DNA of 64,000 bases, taken from the NCBI GenBank assembly GCA_023614405.1, contig JAJUPC010000040.1, positions 186,001 through 250,000 of the forward strand, given 5' to 3'. The DNA is from Avena insularis. Taxonomy: Eukaryota > Streptophyta > Magnoliopsida > Poales > Poaceae. The notes beneath the pieces are model-generated. The model saw only the letters and a list, made by a program, of their open reading frames with translations. It did not search any database and was not told where the DNA came from. Made by a program: the position numbers and the translations under genes. Shown piece by piece: positions 44,913 through 57,700 of the stretch. Each line of letters begins with the position of its first letter. Position 1 is the first letter of the stretch.

Positions 44913-47900
44913 TGTCAACACCCGGATTTTTAATCCCAGATGCCTGTTATGCCATACATCGCAATCCCAGGATTACCATTTTTGCGAGACATAACAGAAT
45001 TGGATACCACAGTACATCATCCATTACAAACCATACATAAGGTCTTAAACAAATAAGGAGCTCATGATCCGTTCTTAATACAACTCAAGCAGCGGAATAC
45101 GTAATAATAACGGTAGCATAGGCGAAGCTCCATCTTCGGGGTCACAGGCACTGCTGACGATGGGAGATGATCCTAGTTGTCGTAACCTTCCTGGGGTCCA
45201 TCCTCCAGGTACTCCTCTTCATAGTCTGGCCACGGGAATAGCCAGGGACAAAGCCATGAGTACTCTTTAAGTACTCGCAAACTAATGCTAACAAGTGAAG
45301 GGAGTTTTTGATAATAGGACAGTAGGCTCTAGGGTTGTTTTGCAAGAAGCCAGATTTATCTCTACTAAGCTGAGAAGCAAGATAGCTAGTTGAAGTTATA
45401 ACACCTAAGTGGGAACTTTTATTTCATATCACAACCCTGTTGTGGTCAAGTCAAAGTCTCAATCCATTTCACAAGTCTTTTTGAAAACATCTGACGGGGG
45501 AACAGTATGGCCACTCTAACTGTCCATAAACGCGGATGCGGCTATTCGAATAGTTTGACACTCTGTAGAGATTGTACACTTTCACCACAACATTCGATAC
45601 ATCCGTCAGGAACAAATCCTGAATTCACCATACTCAGTATGCGGATAATCAATCCTAACCTTTCAATTACACGCCCTAGTATAAGCACCTCTCCTGTGAG
45701 TTTGGCCTCCCAACCATGACCAACTGTCATCTTGGGTACTGCACAGGTGGACAATCTTCACAAGGTAGCCTCAGCTAAAACCTTGGCCGTGAGGGAACTA
45801 ATACTAAGGTATATAAGTTTCCAGTCAAGCCCTACCCAATCTTCGGGTATTGTGGTTGTACGATAAAACTGGAATGGTATCGCATCTAGACAACCATCAG
45901 TTTTATAAAGGGCTAAGGCTCATGCCTCAACATTTTCATCACCAAAATCATATGGTGTTTGGAAACACATGTCAAAACATCTCAGTAGTGATCCATCATT
46001 CTAAGGTTTTCATAACCATTTTCACCAAGTATTCCCATCTAAATTTGATCAAGTTTTATGCTTAGCACTAGCATCTACAAGTGGGGGTGAATACTAATGA
46101 GGGGTGGTAAACTAGTGGAGTTCTAACTAAGTTTAATCTCATGCCTTAGGATGACATCAAGATTATCTAGCTTAGGCCAAATTTTATGTTCTTTATGCAA
46201 CCTTCAAATATATCTTTCTAGAATCTACAAGTTACTTCAGCACACTCTAAGGAAGTAGCTTTGATAAATAAATAAAGTAAGAAGCTTGCAAATAAAACTA
46301 GGATTGGGTTATCAAGTGGGTATAATCACATATGCTTGGGGCATATGATTGGCATGGTAACAAGTAAGGGTTTGTTTGCATCAGTAGATTATCTTGCAAG
46401 TGTTAGCTTGCACATTCACTAGTAGTATTAGGCTTGCCTTATGCAGAGCAGTGGTTGAAGTTCTCCTCGGCTTCTTCTTCGTAGTATCCTCCTTCGTCCT
46501 CGTATCCTTGGTCGGTACTAGCGTCTATAAATAAATACGATGTACACAATCACCAAACAATACTTAAATACTTGCAATCATCACACAAAAGGGTCCTATA
46601 GATGATCTAACATCATCACTAACATTACAAGATTAAAGCTTGGTTTAATTCCTTTTATTTTTAGAAAAGTAATTTCTACTCATTGAAAAACTACTTAAGA
46701 TTTAATATTCTCCAAACCAAACATGGGATCATGTTGACACTTGTCATCACCACATATTTTAGTCCATGGGAATGTGATTTAAAGTGGTGTCACAATTTAA
46801 TAAGGTTTTACCCTTCTATTTTAATTAAATAAGTGGCTAGAAATACTTATGTGGCATTATTTTATTACTTGAACATTGTTTCTGTAGGTAAACCTATATA
46901 TATTTTTTATATATTCTGAAAGGCATGGTTAAATGTGATTTTTGAGAGTTGGAATCAACTCAAAAGCTATTATGGTTTAAATTTGAAAAATGTTTGAATG
47001 CAGAAAAGCTTCTGCCTTTTTATTTTTACCAAGGATGATCTACAGATCAAAATGACTTGAATCCAACGGGCTTGGATTCATCATTTCCAGACCTTTCTAA
47101 CAAAATTGGTTTCATTCAATTTGGTTCAATGAATCAATCTGGGTTGAATTTTGAAACTGGGTACAGAAGTGTGTTTGAAATAAAATGGAAAAGGTTAAAT
47201 TCAAACAACTGGGCTGCGCGGGAAGCGATACTAGGCCGGCCTGCTAAGCGCAGCGCTTACGCGGGTTGGTTAAGTGGCTGTCCCCACGCCGCCTGAGACG
47301 AGGGGTGCGGGCGATGTGGTGCGTTCGATCTGGTTCTAATCCAACGGCTGAGGGTCATCGTCGATGTTGGGCAACACCGGCGAGACAGAAACCTAGAACG
47401 GCAGGTGGGGGCCATTGGGGGCTCACCTGGGCTCAGGCGAGGGTCGGCGAGGCGGGCGAACGACGAAGTCGACGACAGGGAACCTCCTGGTACCGGCAGC
47501 TTCTCCTGGGGCGGCTCCAATCGCTAGCCCCCTTCTTCTTCAAGAGTGGCGTGCTCGGTGAAATTTCATGGCGTGCCGCTTAGCTCCGGGAACGGGGTGG
47601 CACGATCAGTGAGGAGAGGGGAGTGAGATGGTGTGCTCAATTCGGCTGGGAGTGGCCTCTATTTATAGTGGCGAGAGGGAACCGACGAGATGCAAGGTGA
47701 GCTCGTCGTGGTCGACGGCACAGAGGGCTAGAGGCGTGGGCGATGGTAGGGCGGTGCAGTGCTCCCTAGTGATGCTCAACGACGTGGTGGCAAGGCGTGA
47801 GGCGGTGGGGTTTGGTCGGAACGCGGCGGTGCTCTGCGCGTGCCCGACGGAAGTTTTAATGGCGCACAACGTGCGTGGTCCGCGCAGCGGCGAACGAGCG

Positions 47901-48949
47901 TGTCTACGGGGTTGCTGGGACGGTGGTGATCATGTATGCACGCGGCGGAGGCGACACGCGGTCTGTGGGCGTCGGTCGAGCGTGGCGCACGGGGCGCGCT
48001 CTCGGCATGGTTGCTGGCGAGCTTGGCATGGTCCGTGCGTGTGGTCCAGGGGCTGGCACAGTTCGAGCGTTGGACAGGGAGTGGTGGTGGGGTGTTGGCT
48101 TGCTCCCAGACATCTTGGCTAGGCTTGTTTCTTCTCCTATCTTGCTGTCGACATGGGGGTGACAAGGTTGCACTCGGCCTGCTCACCATTGATGGCATTG
48201 CCAAGCTTACAGTGATGCTAGAGGTTTGCAATTGAGCTAGATGATCTACTAAAGCGTAGTTGCATCCAGAGAGGGAACAAGTTAGGCAAGAATCACTGCT
48301 CACAATAGTGTTTGGATTTTGTTTGATTTGTGTCTACAAAGTGTTTGATGAAATGGCTGCAAGAATTCAAGTTTTGAATTTTGAAAAGATTTTTGGTGTG
48401 TGTGCTAGGTTGGTGCTAGTGAGTCTGCAGATGCTTGGGTTTTGAAAGTTGAGCTTGTTTGAGTGGTTTTTGAAAAAGTGGGATCTTCCCATATGATAAA
48501 GATTCAATTTTGAACTGTCCTTTAAACCATACATTTGAAAGTTTCTGGATGATCACAAAGTGGGCCTTGATACTTTGTTATGAGTACAATCAAGGGGTGC
48601 AAAGATCCAGAAAGGTTTCTGTTAAGTTCTGAAAGTTTGATATAGCCAAAGTAGGCATGGGAGTTAAATTGGTCAAAATGACCGTTCCCTTATTTTATTT
48701 GTTTTGATTTACTTGTCTTTGGGAAAATTGTGGGAAATGTTTAGATGATGTTTATTTCACCTAAGCATCCATTTACAAGCAAAGGAACACACAAACAAGT
48801 TGGTTCAAAAGAATTCAAAATGAAATGCATACTCACATGCATGCTTCCATAATTTTATTTATAAAAGTTTTTCTTAACCCTAAGTTTGATGATTAGAGTT
48901 TGATGATTAGAGTTTGATGATCCATGTTTAGTATTTTTGGGATGTTACA
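44913..48949 (-). repeat. 3' LTR of the chromovirus (left copy)
   Basis: 4037 bp. In element sense, a TATA box (CTATAAATAGAGG) lies at 47668-47656, and a GC-rich stretch at about 47220-48170 surrounds and precedes it. The double-palindrome module is at 45542-45591. Long frames in the GC-rich part are not conserved between the two LTR copies and are not genes. Confidence 0.93.
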
Positions 48950-48985
48950 AACCTTCCCCCCTTAAAAAATCTCGTCCCGAGATTT
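48950..48985 (-). promoter_or_regulatory. polypurine tract and adjacent hairpin
   Basis: In element sense AAGGGGGGAAGGTT (48963-48950) directly precedes the 3' LTR; this is the plus-strand primer site. A perfect hairpin with 8-bp arms (48967-48974 and 48978-48985, loop TCC) lies 17 nt from the LTR edge. Confidence 0.9.
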
Positions 48986-49007
48986 GAAAAAGGACGAAAA
49001 AGATTAC

Positions 49008-50155
49008 CTAGGATTTGAAGAGATCGGGAAACTCCGTCCTGATGTGATCTTCGCGCTCCCAGGTAGCTTCCTCTTCGGTGTGGTTGCTCCACTGAATCTT
49101 GAGAAACTTGATGCTTTGGGTTCAGGTAGTTTTGAAGGCTTCTTCCAAAATACGGATGGGTACTTCAGGATAGGTCAGGTCATCATTGATCTCCATGGTC
49201 CGATGGTCTATATTCTTGAACACTTCGGTCTTCTCTGGAACTTCGAGGCACTTGCGAAGTAATGAGATATGGAACACATTATGCACGGCTGACATCTCTT
49301 CTGGTAGTTCCAATTGGTACGACACTTCTCCTCGACGGTTTAGAATCTTGAAAGGTCCGATATATCTAGGGGCTAACTTTCCTTTGAGTTGGAAACGCTG
49401 CATTCCCTTCAATGGCGACACCTTCAGATATACAAAATCTCCTATGTTGAAGGCGAGGTCTCGATGTCTCTTGTCGGCGTAACTCTTCTGTCTGGACTGG
49501 GCGGTCTTGAGGTGTTCATGAATCTTGAACCTTCTCTTCTGCTTCTCGTAGGATGTCGGGTCCGAAAATCTGACTCTCTCCTACTTCCGACCAGTTCAAA
49601 GGGGTGCGACACTTCCTTCCGTACATGAATTCAAATGGGGCCATTTGCAAACTGGCTTGATAACTGTTGTTGTATGAAAATTCTGCAAACGGCAGACAGT
49701 CTTCCCACTTGGATCCATATTCTAACACACATGACCTCAGCATATCTTCGAGTATTTGATTTACTCGCTCCATTTGTCCATCGGTCTGAGGGTGATAAGC
49801 GGTGCTGAAATCTAGGCGGGTTCCTAAACCTTCTTGGAATTTCTTCCAAAATCTCGAGGTAAACTGAGTTCCTCGATCCGATACGATGTTCTTGGGGACT
49901 TCGTGCAAACTAACTATCCTGCGATGTACAACTCCGCTAGCTTCGAACTCTCATATGTGGTCTTGACGGGTAAGAAATGGGCGACTTTGCACAATCGGTC
50001 CACTATGACCCAGATAGAGTCATTTCCTCTACTAGAAGTAGGCAATCCGGTGATAAAGTCCATTCCAACGGAATCCCATTTCAATTCTGGAATCTGCAAG
50101 GGTTGTAACAATCCAGCGGGTCTTTGATGTCCTGCCTTGACTCGCTAACATATAT
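49008..50155 (-). pseudogene. chromovirus integrase with C-terminal chromodomain
   Basis: Inserts the cDNA copy. The zinc-binding part ends in KCDIC (about 50147). The core carries the catalytic triad: Asp in VGMDFITGLP (about 50070), Asp in IVSDRGTQF (about 49880) and Glu in DGQMERVNQ (about 49780). The GPF-type C-terminal box (APRYIGPFKIL) is at about 49370. The chromodomain (about 49180-49010) has KFLKIQWSNHTEEEATWE, typical of Tekay/Del chromoviruses, where it is thought to steer insertion to heterochromatin. Defects: TAG at about 50144, a frameshift at about 49912, a frameshift at about 49512 and TGA at 49122. The end is TAG at 49010-49008. Confidence 0.9.
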
Positions 50156-52356
50156 CACACTTGGAGATATAACTTCCGATTTCTCTCTTCATCTTATGCC
50201 ACCAAAATTGCTCTTTCAAATCTTGATACATCTTCGTTCCTCCGAGGTGGATAGAATAAATAGTATTATGAGCCTCCTTCAGAATCACTTCTTTCAACTC
50301 AGAATCTGCTGGTACACAAAGGCGTCCTTTGTACCACATAACTCCTTCTTCGTCTTCGGTGAATCCGGGTACTTTGCCTGTACCGATACGACGCTTGATT
50401 CCGTCGATACTAGTATTTCCCTTCTGTCCCTCTTTGATCTGACTGATCAAAGAGGGCTGAAGTTTTATGCTAGCCAAAAATCCTTCACTTACTAATTCTA
50501 TTCGAAAATCTTCCATCTCTTTGTGCAAGCTTGGTTGCTCCTTCAAGATCATGGAGTTCAAGCGGCACGGCAATCTGCTAAGGGCATCAGCTACCACATT
50601 GGCTTTACCAGGGTGATAGTGAATGTCCAAATCATAATACTTGATTAGCTCAATCCATCTTCTCTGTCTCATATTCAGCTCCTTCTGAGTGAATATATAC
50701 TTCAGACTCTTGTGATCCGTATAGATCTCACAACGGTTTCCCATCAGGTAGTGCCTCTATGTCTTCAGGGATAAAACTACGGCTGCGAGTTCGAGGTCAT
50801 GGGTTGGGTAACTTTGCTCATGTTGCTTCAGTTGTCGAGATAGATAAGATATAACTTTGCCTTCTTGCATTAGCACACATCCGAGACCGATCTTGGATGC
50901 ATCACAATACACGTCGAAGGGCTTCGTGATATCCGGCATGATCAAGATTGGGGCTGAAATCAATCTCCTCTTGAGTTCTTGAAAACTCGCTTCACATTTA
51001 TCCGTCCATTCAAACTTCTTGTCCTTCTTCAGCAATTGGGTCATGGGTCTGGCGATACTCGAGAATCCTTCTACGAACTTGCGGTAATATCCTGCCAATC
51101 CGAGAAATGCACGAACTTGGGTTTGAGTGGTTGGGGCTTGCCAATCTTCTACATCTTTCACTTTGGCAGGGGCAACGGCAATTCCTCCGGCTGATACAAT
51201 GTGACCGAGGAATCCTACCTCCTGTAACCAGAATTCACATTTGCTAAACTTTGCATACAGCTGATGCTCTCTAAGGGTTCCAAGAATAGTCCTTAGGTGT
51301 AGCTCATGTTCTTCTTCTGATTTCGAAAAAATTAGAATGTCATCGATGAAAACAACGACAAACTTATCCAGGAAGTCCATAAAAATCTTATTCATGAGAT
51401 TCATGAAATAAGCGGGGGCATTGGTTAATCAAAAGACATGATCAGATACTGCATAATCCATAGCTGGTGGTAAAGGCAGTCTTTGGAATATCCTCTGCAC
51501 GAATCTTCAGTTGATGATAGCCAGTCCTAAGATCAATCTTAGAAAACACTTTGGCACCGGTCAACTGATCAAACAAATCTTCTATCTTGGGCAAGGGGTA
51601 TTTGTTCTTGATGGTGACATCATTCAACTTCCGGTAATCCGTACACAAATGGTTACCTCCATCTTTCTTGTCCACAAATAAAACAGGTGATCTCCATGGT
51701 GACGCACTTGGTTGAATCAATCCAATTTCCAACATGGCATCCAGTTGCTTCTTCAGTTCTTCTAGTTCAGACGGGTTCATACTATATGGTCTCTGGGCTA
51801 TGGGTCCAGTTCCGGGGATTAGTTCGATGATAAACTCGATATCCCGATCTGGGGGCATACCGGGCAAAACATCTGGAAATACATTGGGGTATTCACAGAC
51901 TATCCGGACTTGGTTAATGGTAGGTTGGGCTATACTCTTGTTGCACTTGAATTGACGAGGTAAGGTTTCGGATATAAGCTCGACTGATATTCCGGCTGTA
52001 CTGGTCATGGTTATGGCTTTCTCAACCAATCCTTTATGTTTGGACATTCAATCCATTCCTAGTACTACTTCCAAACCTTTAGTTCCGAGTACTATCAGAT
52101 TAGCATAAAAATCTATGCCATGGATTCGGATAGGGACGGCTTTGCAAATTTGCCTAGCCTTGGTGGTTCATCCGGGAATTTGAACGATCATGACATGCTT
52201 CAGTTTGGTTGGTTGAATTTTACTAGTGCATGCAAATTCTTCTGTGACAAATGAATGCGATGCACCAGAATCAAACAACACTCTTGCAAGTACTAAATTA
52301 ATAGAAAACATACCCAGCACGACGTCTAGCGCTTCCTGATCTTCTTCAGCATGCAT
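50156..52356 (-). pseudogene. chromovirus protease, reverse transcriptase and RNase H
   Basis: Protease: LFDSGASHSF (about 52280) holds the active-site Asp, with stops at about 52166 and 52048. RT: a PPDRDIEF and [12 protein letters not shown] (first catalytic Asp) region runs to 51442. Two one-base indels near 51430-51470 then disrupt the segment before [13 protein letters not shown] (FIDD, the second catalytic motif, about 51340). RNase [18 protein letters not shown] (Asp), HDLELAAVV (Glu), a TAG at about 50755, then [10 protein letters not shown] (Asp), ending near 50580 with [11 protein letters not shown]. The start of the integrase zinc domain ([11 protein letters not shown]) follows. 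Catalytic residues are present but the frame is broken. Confidence 0.92.
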
Positions 52357-53538
52357 GAGAAAAAGACGTCCATTGCGGTTGAGTGAATTCCCTGGGGAAA
52401 ATCTCCTTCCTGGCTGAACACGACGCTGCTGCTGAGCTGGGGCATTGGTATTGGGGGTTGCGGCATTCTTCTTGTTGGGGCACTCGTTGGATTAGTGGCC
52501 CTTATTTCCACAGTGATAACAAGTCACTTGCGACTTGTCCTTTGTTGCTACAGGCACAACATTGCTTCCAGTCCTCGGGGCAGTGTTGGTGTTGGTGGCA
52601 GCATTGTTGTTGTTGAACTTGGGTGGGGCACGGTTGAAATTGCTAGAGTTGTCGGGGTTGTTGTGATTTCCTCCGGGTCTAGGGTTTCCACGGATGGGAT
52701 AGGTCGGACGGTTCATCGGGGGTCTGTTGGTTCTTGGGGAAAATCCGGGAGATGGGTTAGGGCGATACTTTGGGGTCTGATGGGTTCCTGGCTGATTCAT
52801 CATGCGACGCTTGCGGTTCTCATTGGCTTGGTTGATCTTTCCTTCCATCTGGATGGCAGAGTCGACAAGGGCTTCAATATCAGCAAAGGGGATATTAACT
52901 AACTCTGTCTGCATCTCATCATGCAGACCATTCAGGAATCTTTCTTTCTTCTTGGCTTCAGCGTCAATCTCATCCGGGGCATACCTAGCTAATGACAAGA
53001 ATTTGTCACAGTATTCCACTACGGTCATCCTTCCTTACTTCAGTTCTCTGAACTCGTCTATCATCCTCTTGATCAAACCCGGTGGCACATGGGTTCTGCT
53101 GAACTTGACCTTGAATTCCTCCCAGGTCATCATCTGGCCTCCGGTCATTGCATGAACACTGTTCCACCATGCTCTGGCATCTCCGGCTAGATAGTGGGTG
53201 GCGAACAGAACTTTCTCATTGGCTTCCACTCCGGCGACTTCTAGGTTATTTTCCATGGTTTGCATCCAATTATCGGCATCTAGGGGTTCTTCTGACTTAG
53301 TGAAAACAGGTGGGTTGGTATTCTAGAAAATCTTGAGATTAGATCCATGGTTATCTTGATTTCCGTGGCCTTGATTGTTGTGGGCTAGCTGAGCTATCTG
53401 TTGCAGGGTGGCTAGGTTGGCTTGACGTTCCGCTCTTTCAGCTTCACGGTCAGAAGTCAACATTTGCAGGATCTGCAACATCGGGTCCGGGGATGAACCA
53501 CTTCCTCCGTGTGGCTTCTGAAGATTGAGATAGATCAT
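52357..53538 (-). pseudogene. chromovirus gag (capsid and nucleocapsid)
   Basis: Starts at ATG 53538 with a short Gln/Ala/Glu-rich N-terminus, then the retrotransposon gag domain (53265-53035; LAGDARAWW and TWEEFKVKF boxes) and a Pro/Asn/Arg-rich region leading to a zinc knuckle CYHCGNKGH (about 52500). Stops: TAG at about 53322, TAA at about 53034 and TAA at about 52491, directly after the zinc-knuckle His. Upstream is the extra ORF, 218 nt away; protease follows in the same frame. Confidence 0.9.
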
Positions 53539-53756
53539 GAGAAAAGAGGGAAATTTCTAAGGTTCTGGGACTTTGAAAAGTTTTTAAAGTTTGACTCAGA
53601 TTTTCTAGCAACTTGCTTTTCATTAATTAATTAATTAATAGCACACGATACAACACACACCACAAAACAAGAAAAACAGATGGTTTTAAGAAACATTCTG
53701 AAAACTACGATACAGTGGGACCGAATACTACTCACTACGCTAGTGCTCAAGTGCTA

Positions 53757-54551
53757 CTACTCCTCGGAATCTGTGGCTTCATCATCCTCATCATCATCGA
53801 TGAAGGCGAAGTCATCCTCATCAGTGAAGAAATCCATAGCCTGTTCCTCCAAAAAATCATCGTCATCACTGAGATAGGAGTAGGGGTCTCCACGAAGATC
53901 CTCTCCGGCATTCTCCCTTTCCTCCAACTGCATGTCTCTCTCGTGGATGGTCTCCTCCAAAGATGAGATACGGTGGTGAAGACGGGCAATAATGCGCTCC
54001 TTCTTGTCGAGCTGACGGCGGCGAGACTTGCGATCCTTCGCTAGCATGGCGATGGTTTGATCCTTCGTCTTGATGATGGCAGACTTATGGTTGGAGTAGT
54101 TACGACAGTTATCCAACTCCTGCTGACGATCGTACATCATGAAGCTAAGGTGGTCCAATTGAGTCTTCAGCTCAGGGTGGTATGGGGCTTCTAGTGGTTG
54201 TCCATTTGCATCACGCCTTGGGAAAAACTCAAAGCGGGTTCCCTTGATCTGATTGATACTCTGCCCACACAGACGGGAAAGAGCTTCCTGCATGGCCCTG
54301 GCAAGTCCATCGAGCCAGTTGTTCTCTCTTAAGGTAAACTGAATTCCCTCAGCAGTGGGAGGTTCAATCTTTCCTCGGAGACTTGCAACAATTAGCCACT
54401 GCAGATCTTCTCCTCCTTGATCATTGAGCTGAGCTCCAAAGAACTCGGGGTGCGGACGCTCTAGAAGTTCCGAAAGCTGGTCCAAATCCCTCTCAAAGAT
54501 AAGGTCTCCCCCATTCCCCAACTGATAAAACTTGTTGTACTTCACGTCCAT
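53757..54551 (-). CDS. additional ORF upstream of gag, intact, 264 aa, unknown function
   Basis: Begins at ATG 54551 (MDVKYNKFY), about 215 nt after the PBS, and is open to 53757, in the same direction as gag. I do not recognise a domain. Residues 30-110 are mixed alpha/beta-like with conserved-looking Trp and Phe. Residues about 130-213 are strongly charged and probably coiled-coil, with a basic patch at 172-190 (DRKSRRRQLDKKER). Residues 228-264 are an Asp/Glu tail. Plant LTR elements with additional ORFs between LTR and gag are known as a class; function is not established. It is the only long undamaged gene in the window, though its survival could be chance given its size. A binding or assembly role would be speculation. 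Confidence 0.7.
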   Translation of the reverse strand: MDVKYNKFYQLGNGGDLIFERDLDQLSELLERPHPEFFGAQLNDQGGEDLQWLIVASLRGKIEPPTAEGIQFTLRENNWLDGLARAMQEALSRLCGQSINQIKGTRFEFFPRRDANGQPLEAPYHPELKTQLDHLSFMMYDRQQELDNCRNYSNHKSAIIKTKDQTIAMLAKDRKSRRRQLDKKERIIARLHHRISSLEETIHERDMQLEERENAGEDLRGDPYSYLSDDDDFLEEQAMDFFTDEDDFAFIDDDEDDEATDSEE

Positions 54552-54765
54552 CTATAAGAATATAGGATGAGTAAGTTAGTAGAGTGATCAAGTGTGTCAA
54601 ATTTTATGTATTTTGCAAGAGTTTTTGAGGAACATGGATTTTCATGAAAGAATCAAGGTGATAAGAATGGGAATAAGTTTTTGCAAATATTTGTTTTCTT
54701 TGGTTTTGAAACTAAGTTTTTGGGTTCAAACGTCCAGTCTAACTAGGGTCTCCTATGGTCAGGAT
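54552..54765 (-). other. leader between PBS and the additional ORF
   Basis: About 215 bp, non-coding. I see no further element. Confidence 0.6.
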
Positions 54766-54778
54766 GGCTCTAATACCA
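54766..54778 (-). promoter_or_regulatory. primer-binding site (initiator tRNA-Met type)
   Basis: In element sense TGGTATTAGAGCC, three bases from the 5' LTR edge and one base different from the initiator tRNA-Met complement. Confidence 0.92.
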
Positions 54779-54781
54779 ACT

Positions 54782-57700
54782 TGTCAACACCCGGATTTTT
54801 AATCCCAGATGCCTGTTATGCCATACATCACAATCCCAGGATTACCATTTTTGCGAGACATAACAGAATTGGATACCACAGTACATCATCCATTACAAAC
54901 CATACATAAGGTCTTACACAAATAAGGATCTCATGATCCAGTTCTTAATACAACTCAAGCAGCAGAATACGTAATAATAACGGTATCTTAGGCGAAGCTC
55001 CATCTTCGGGGTCACAGGCAATGCTGACGATGGAAGATGATCCTAGTTGTCGTAACCTTCCTGGGGTCCATCCTCCAGGTACTCCTCTTCATAGTCTGGC
55101 CATGGGAATAGCCAGGGACAAAGCCATGAGTACTCTTTAAGTACTCGCAAACTAATGCTAACAAGTGAAGGGGGTATTTGATAATAGGACACTAGGATCT
55201 AGGGTTGTTTTGCAAGAAGCCAGATTTATCTCTACTAAGCTGAGAAGCAAGATAACTAGTTGAAGTTATAACACCTAAGTGGGAACTTGTATTTCATATC
55301 ACAACCCTTTTGTGGTCAAGTCAAAGTCTCAATCCATTTCACAAGTATTTTTGAAAACATCTAACGGGGGAACAATATGGCCACTCCAACTGTCCATAAC
55401 CGCGGACGCGGCTATTCGAATAGTTTGACACTCTGTAGAGATTGTACACTTTCACCACAACATTCGATACATCCATCAGGAACAAATCCTGAATTCACCA
55501 TACTCAGTATGCGGATAATCAATCCTAACCTTTCAATTACACGCCCTAGTATAAGCACCTCTCCTGTGAGTTTGGCCTCCCAACCATGACCAACTGTCAT
55601 CTTGGGTACTGCACAGGTGGACAATCTTCACAAGGTAGCCTCAACTCAGACCTTGGCCGTGAGGGAACTAATACTAAGGTATATAAGTTTCCAGTCAAGC
55701 CCTACCCAATCTTCGGGTATTGTGGTTGTACGATAAAATTGGAATGGTATCGCATCCAGACAACCATCAGTTTTATAAAGGGCTAAGGCTCATGCCTCAA
55801 CATTTTCATCACCAAAATCATCTGGTGTTTGGAAACACATGTCAAAACATCTCAGTAGAATGATCCATCATTCTAAGGTTTTCATAACCATTTTCACCAA
55901 GTATTCCCATCTAAAGTTGATCAACTTTTATGCTTAGCACTAGCATCTACAAGTGGGGGTGAATACTAATGAGGGGTGGTAAACTAGTGGAGTTCTAACT
56001 AAGTTTAATCTCATTACTTAGGATGACATCAAGATTATCTAGCTTAGGCCAAATTTTATGCTCTTTATGCAACCTTCAAATATATCTTTCTAGAATCTAC
56101 ATGTTACTTCAGCACACTCTAAGGAAGTAGCTTTGATAAAGAAATAAAGTAAGAAGCTTGCAAATAAAACTAGGATTGGGTTATCAAGTGGGTATAATCA
56201 CATATGCTTAGGGCATATGATTGGCATGGTAACAAGTAAGGGTTTGTTTGCATCAGTAGATTATCTTGCAAGTGTTAGCTTGCACATTCACTAGTAGTAT
56301 TAGGCTTGCCTTATGCAGAGCAGTGGTTGCAGTTCTCCTCGGCTTCTTCTTCGTAGTATCCTCCTTCCTCCTCGTATCCTTGGTCAGTACTAGCGTCTAT
56401 AAATAAATACGATGTACACAATCACCAAACAATACTTAACTACTTGCAATCATCACACAAAAGGGTCCTATAGATGATCTAACATCATCACTAATATTAC
56501 AAGATTAAAGCTTGGTTTAATTCCTTTTATTTTTAGAAAAGTAATTTCTACTCATTGAAAAACTACTTAAGATTTAATATTCTCCAAACCAAACATGGGA
56601 TCATGTTGAAACTTGTCATCACCACATATTTTAGTCCATGGGAATGTGATTTAAAGTGGTGTCACAATTTAATAAGGTTTTACCCTTTTATTTTAATTAA
56701 ATAAGTGACTAGAAATGCTTATGTGGCATTCTTTTATTACTTGAAAATTATTTCGATAGGTAAACCTATATATTCTTTTATATATTCTGAAAGTCATGGT
56801 TAAATGTGATTTTTGAGAGTTGGAATCAACTCAAAAGCTATTATGGTTTAAATTTGAAAAATGTTCGAATGCAGAAAAGCTTCTGCCTTGTTGTTTTTAC
56901 CAAGGATGATCTACAGATCCAAATGACTTGAATCTAACGGGCTTGGATTCAGCATTTCCAGACCTTTCTAACAAAATTGGTTTCATTCAATTTGGTTAAG
57001 TGAATCAATCTAGGTTGATTTTTGAAACTGGGTATAGAAGTGTGTTTGAAATAAAATGGAAAAGGTTAAATTCAAACAACTGGGCTGCGCGGGAAGTGAT
57101 ACTGGGCCGGCCTTCTAAGCACAGCGCTTACGCGGGCTGGTTAAGTGGTTGTCCCCATGCGTCATTGAGACGAGGGGGTGCGAAGCGGTATGGGTCGATG
57201 TGGTGCATTCAATCTGGTTCTAATCCAACGGCTGAGGGTCATCGTCGACGTTGGGCAACGCCGGCGAGACAGAAACCTAGCGCGGCAGGTGGGGATCATT
57301 GGGGGCTCACCGGGGCTCAGGCGAGGATCGGCGAGGCGGGCGAACGACAAAGTAAACGACGATGAACCTCCTGGTACCGGCAGCTTCTCCTGGGGCGGCT
57401 CCAATCGCTGGCCCCCTTCTTCTTCAGCAGTGGCAGGCTCTGGTGAAATTCAGGCGAAGTGCTGCTCGCCTTGCTCCGGGAACAGGGTGGCACGATCAGT
57501 GAGGAGAGGGGAGTGAGATGGTGTGCTCAATTCGGCTGAGGGTGGCCTCTATTTATAGTGGCGAGAGGGAACCGACGGGGCGCAAGGTGAGCTCATCGTG
57601 GTCGACGGCACAGAGGGATAGAGGCGTGGGCGATGGTAGGGGCGGTGCGGTGCTCCCTGGCAATGCTCAACGACATGGTGGGGAGGCGTGGGGCGGTGCG

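Noticed and set aside
45507..45719. 70-aa frame kept in both chromovirus LTRs (also 55377-55589)
   Set aside because: The LTRs are recent duplicates, so shared frames are expected. It overlaps the palindrome module and has no domain.
47628..48303. Long overlapping frames (up to 175 aa) on both strands in the GC-rich part of the chromovirus LTR, and the counterparts at 57518-58122
   Set aside because: They differ in length and frame between the two LTR copies, have Arg/Pro/Ala-rich shadow composition and no domain. GC-rich DNA gives open frames by chance.
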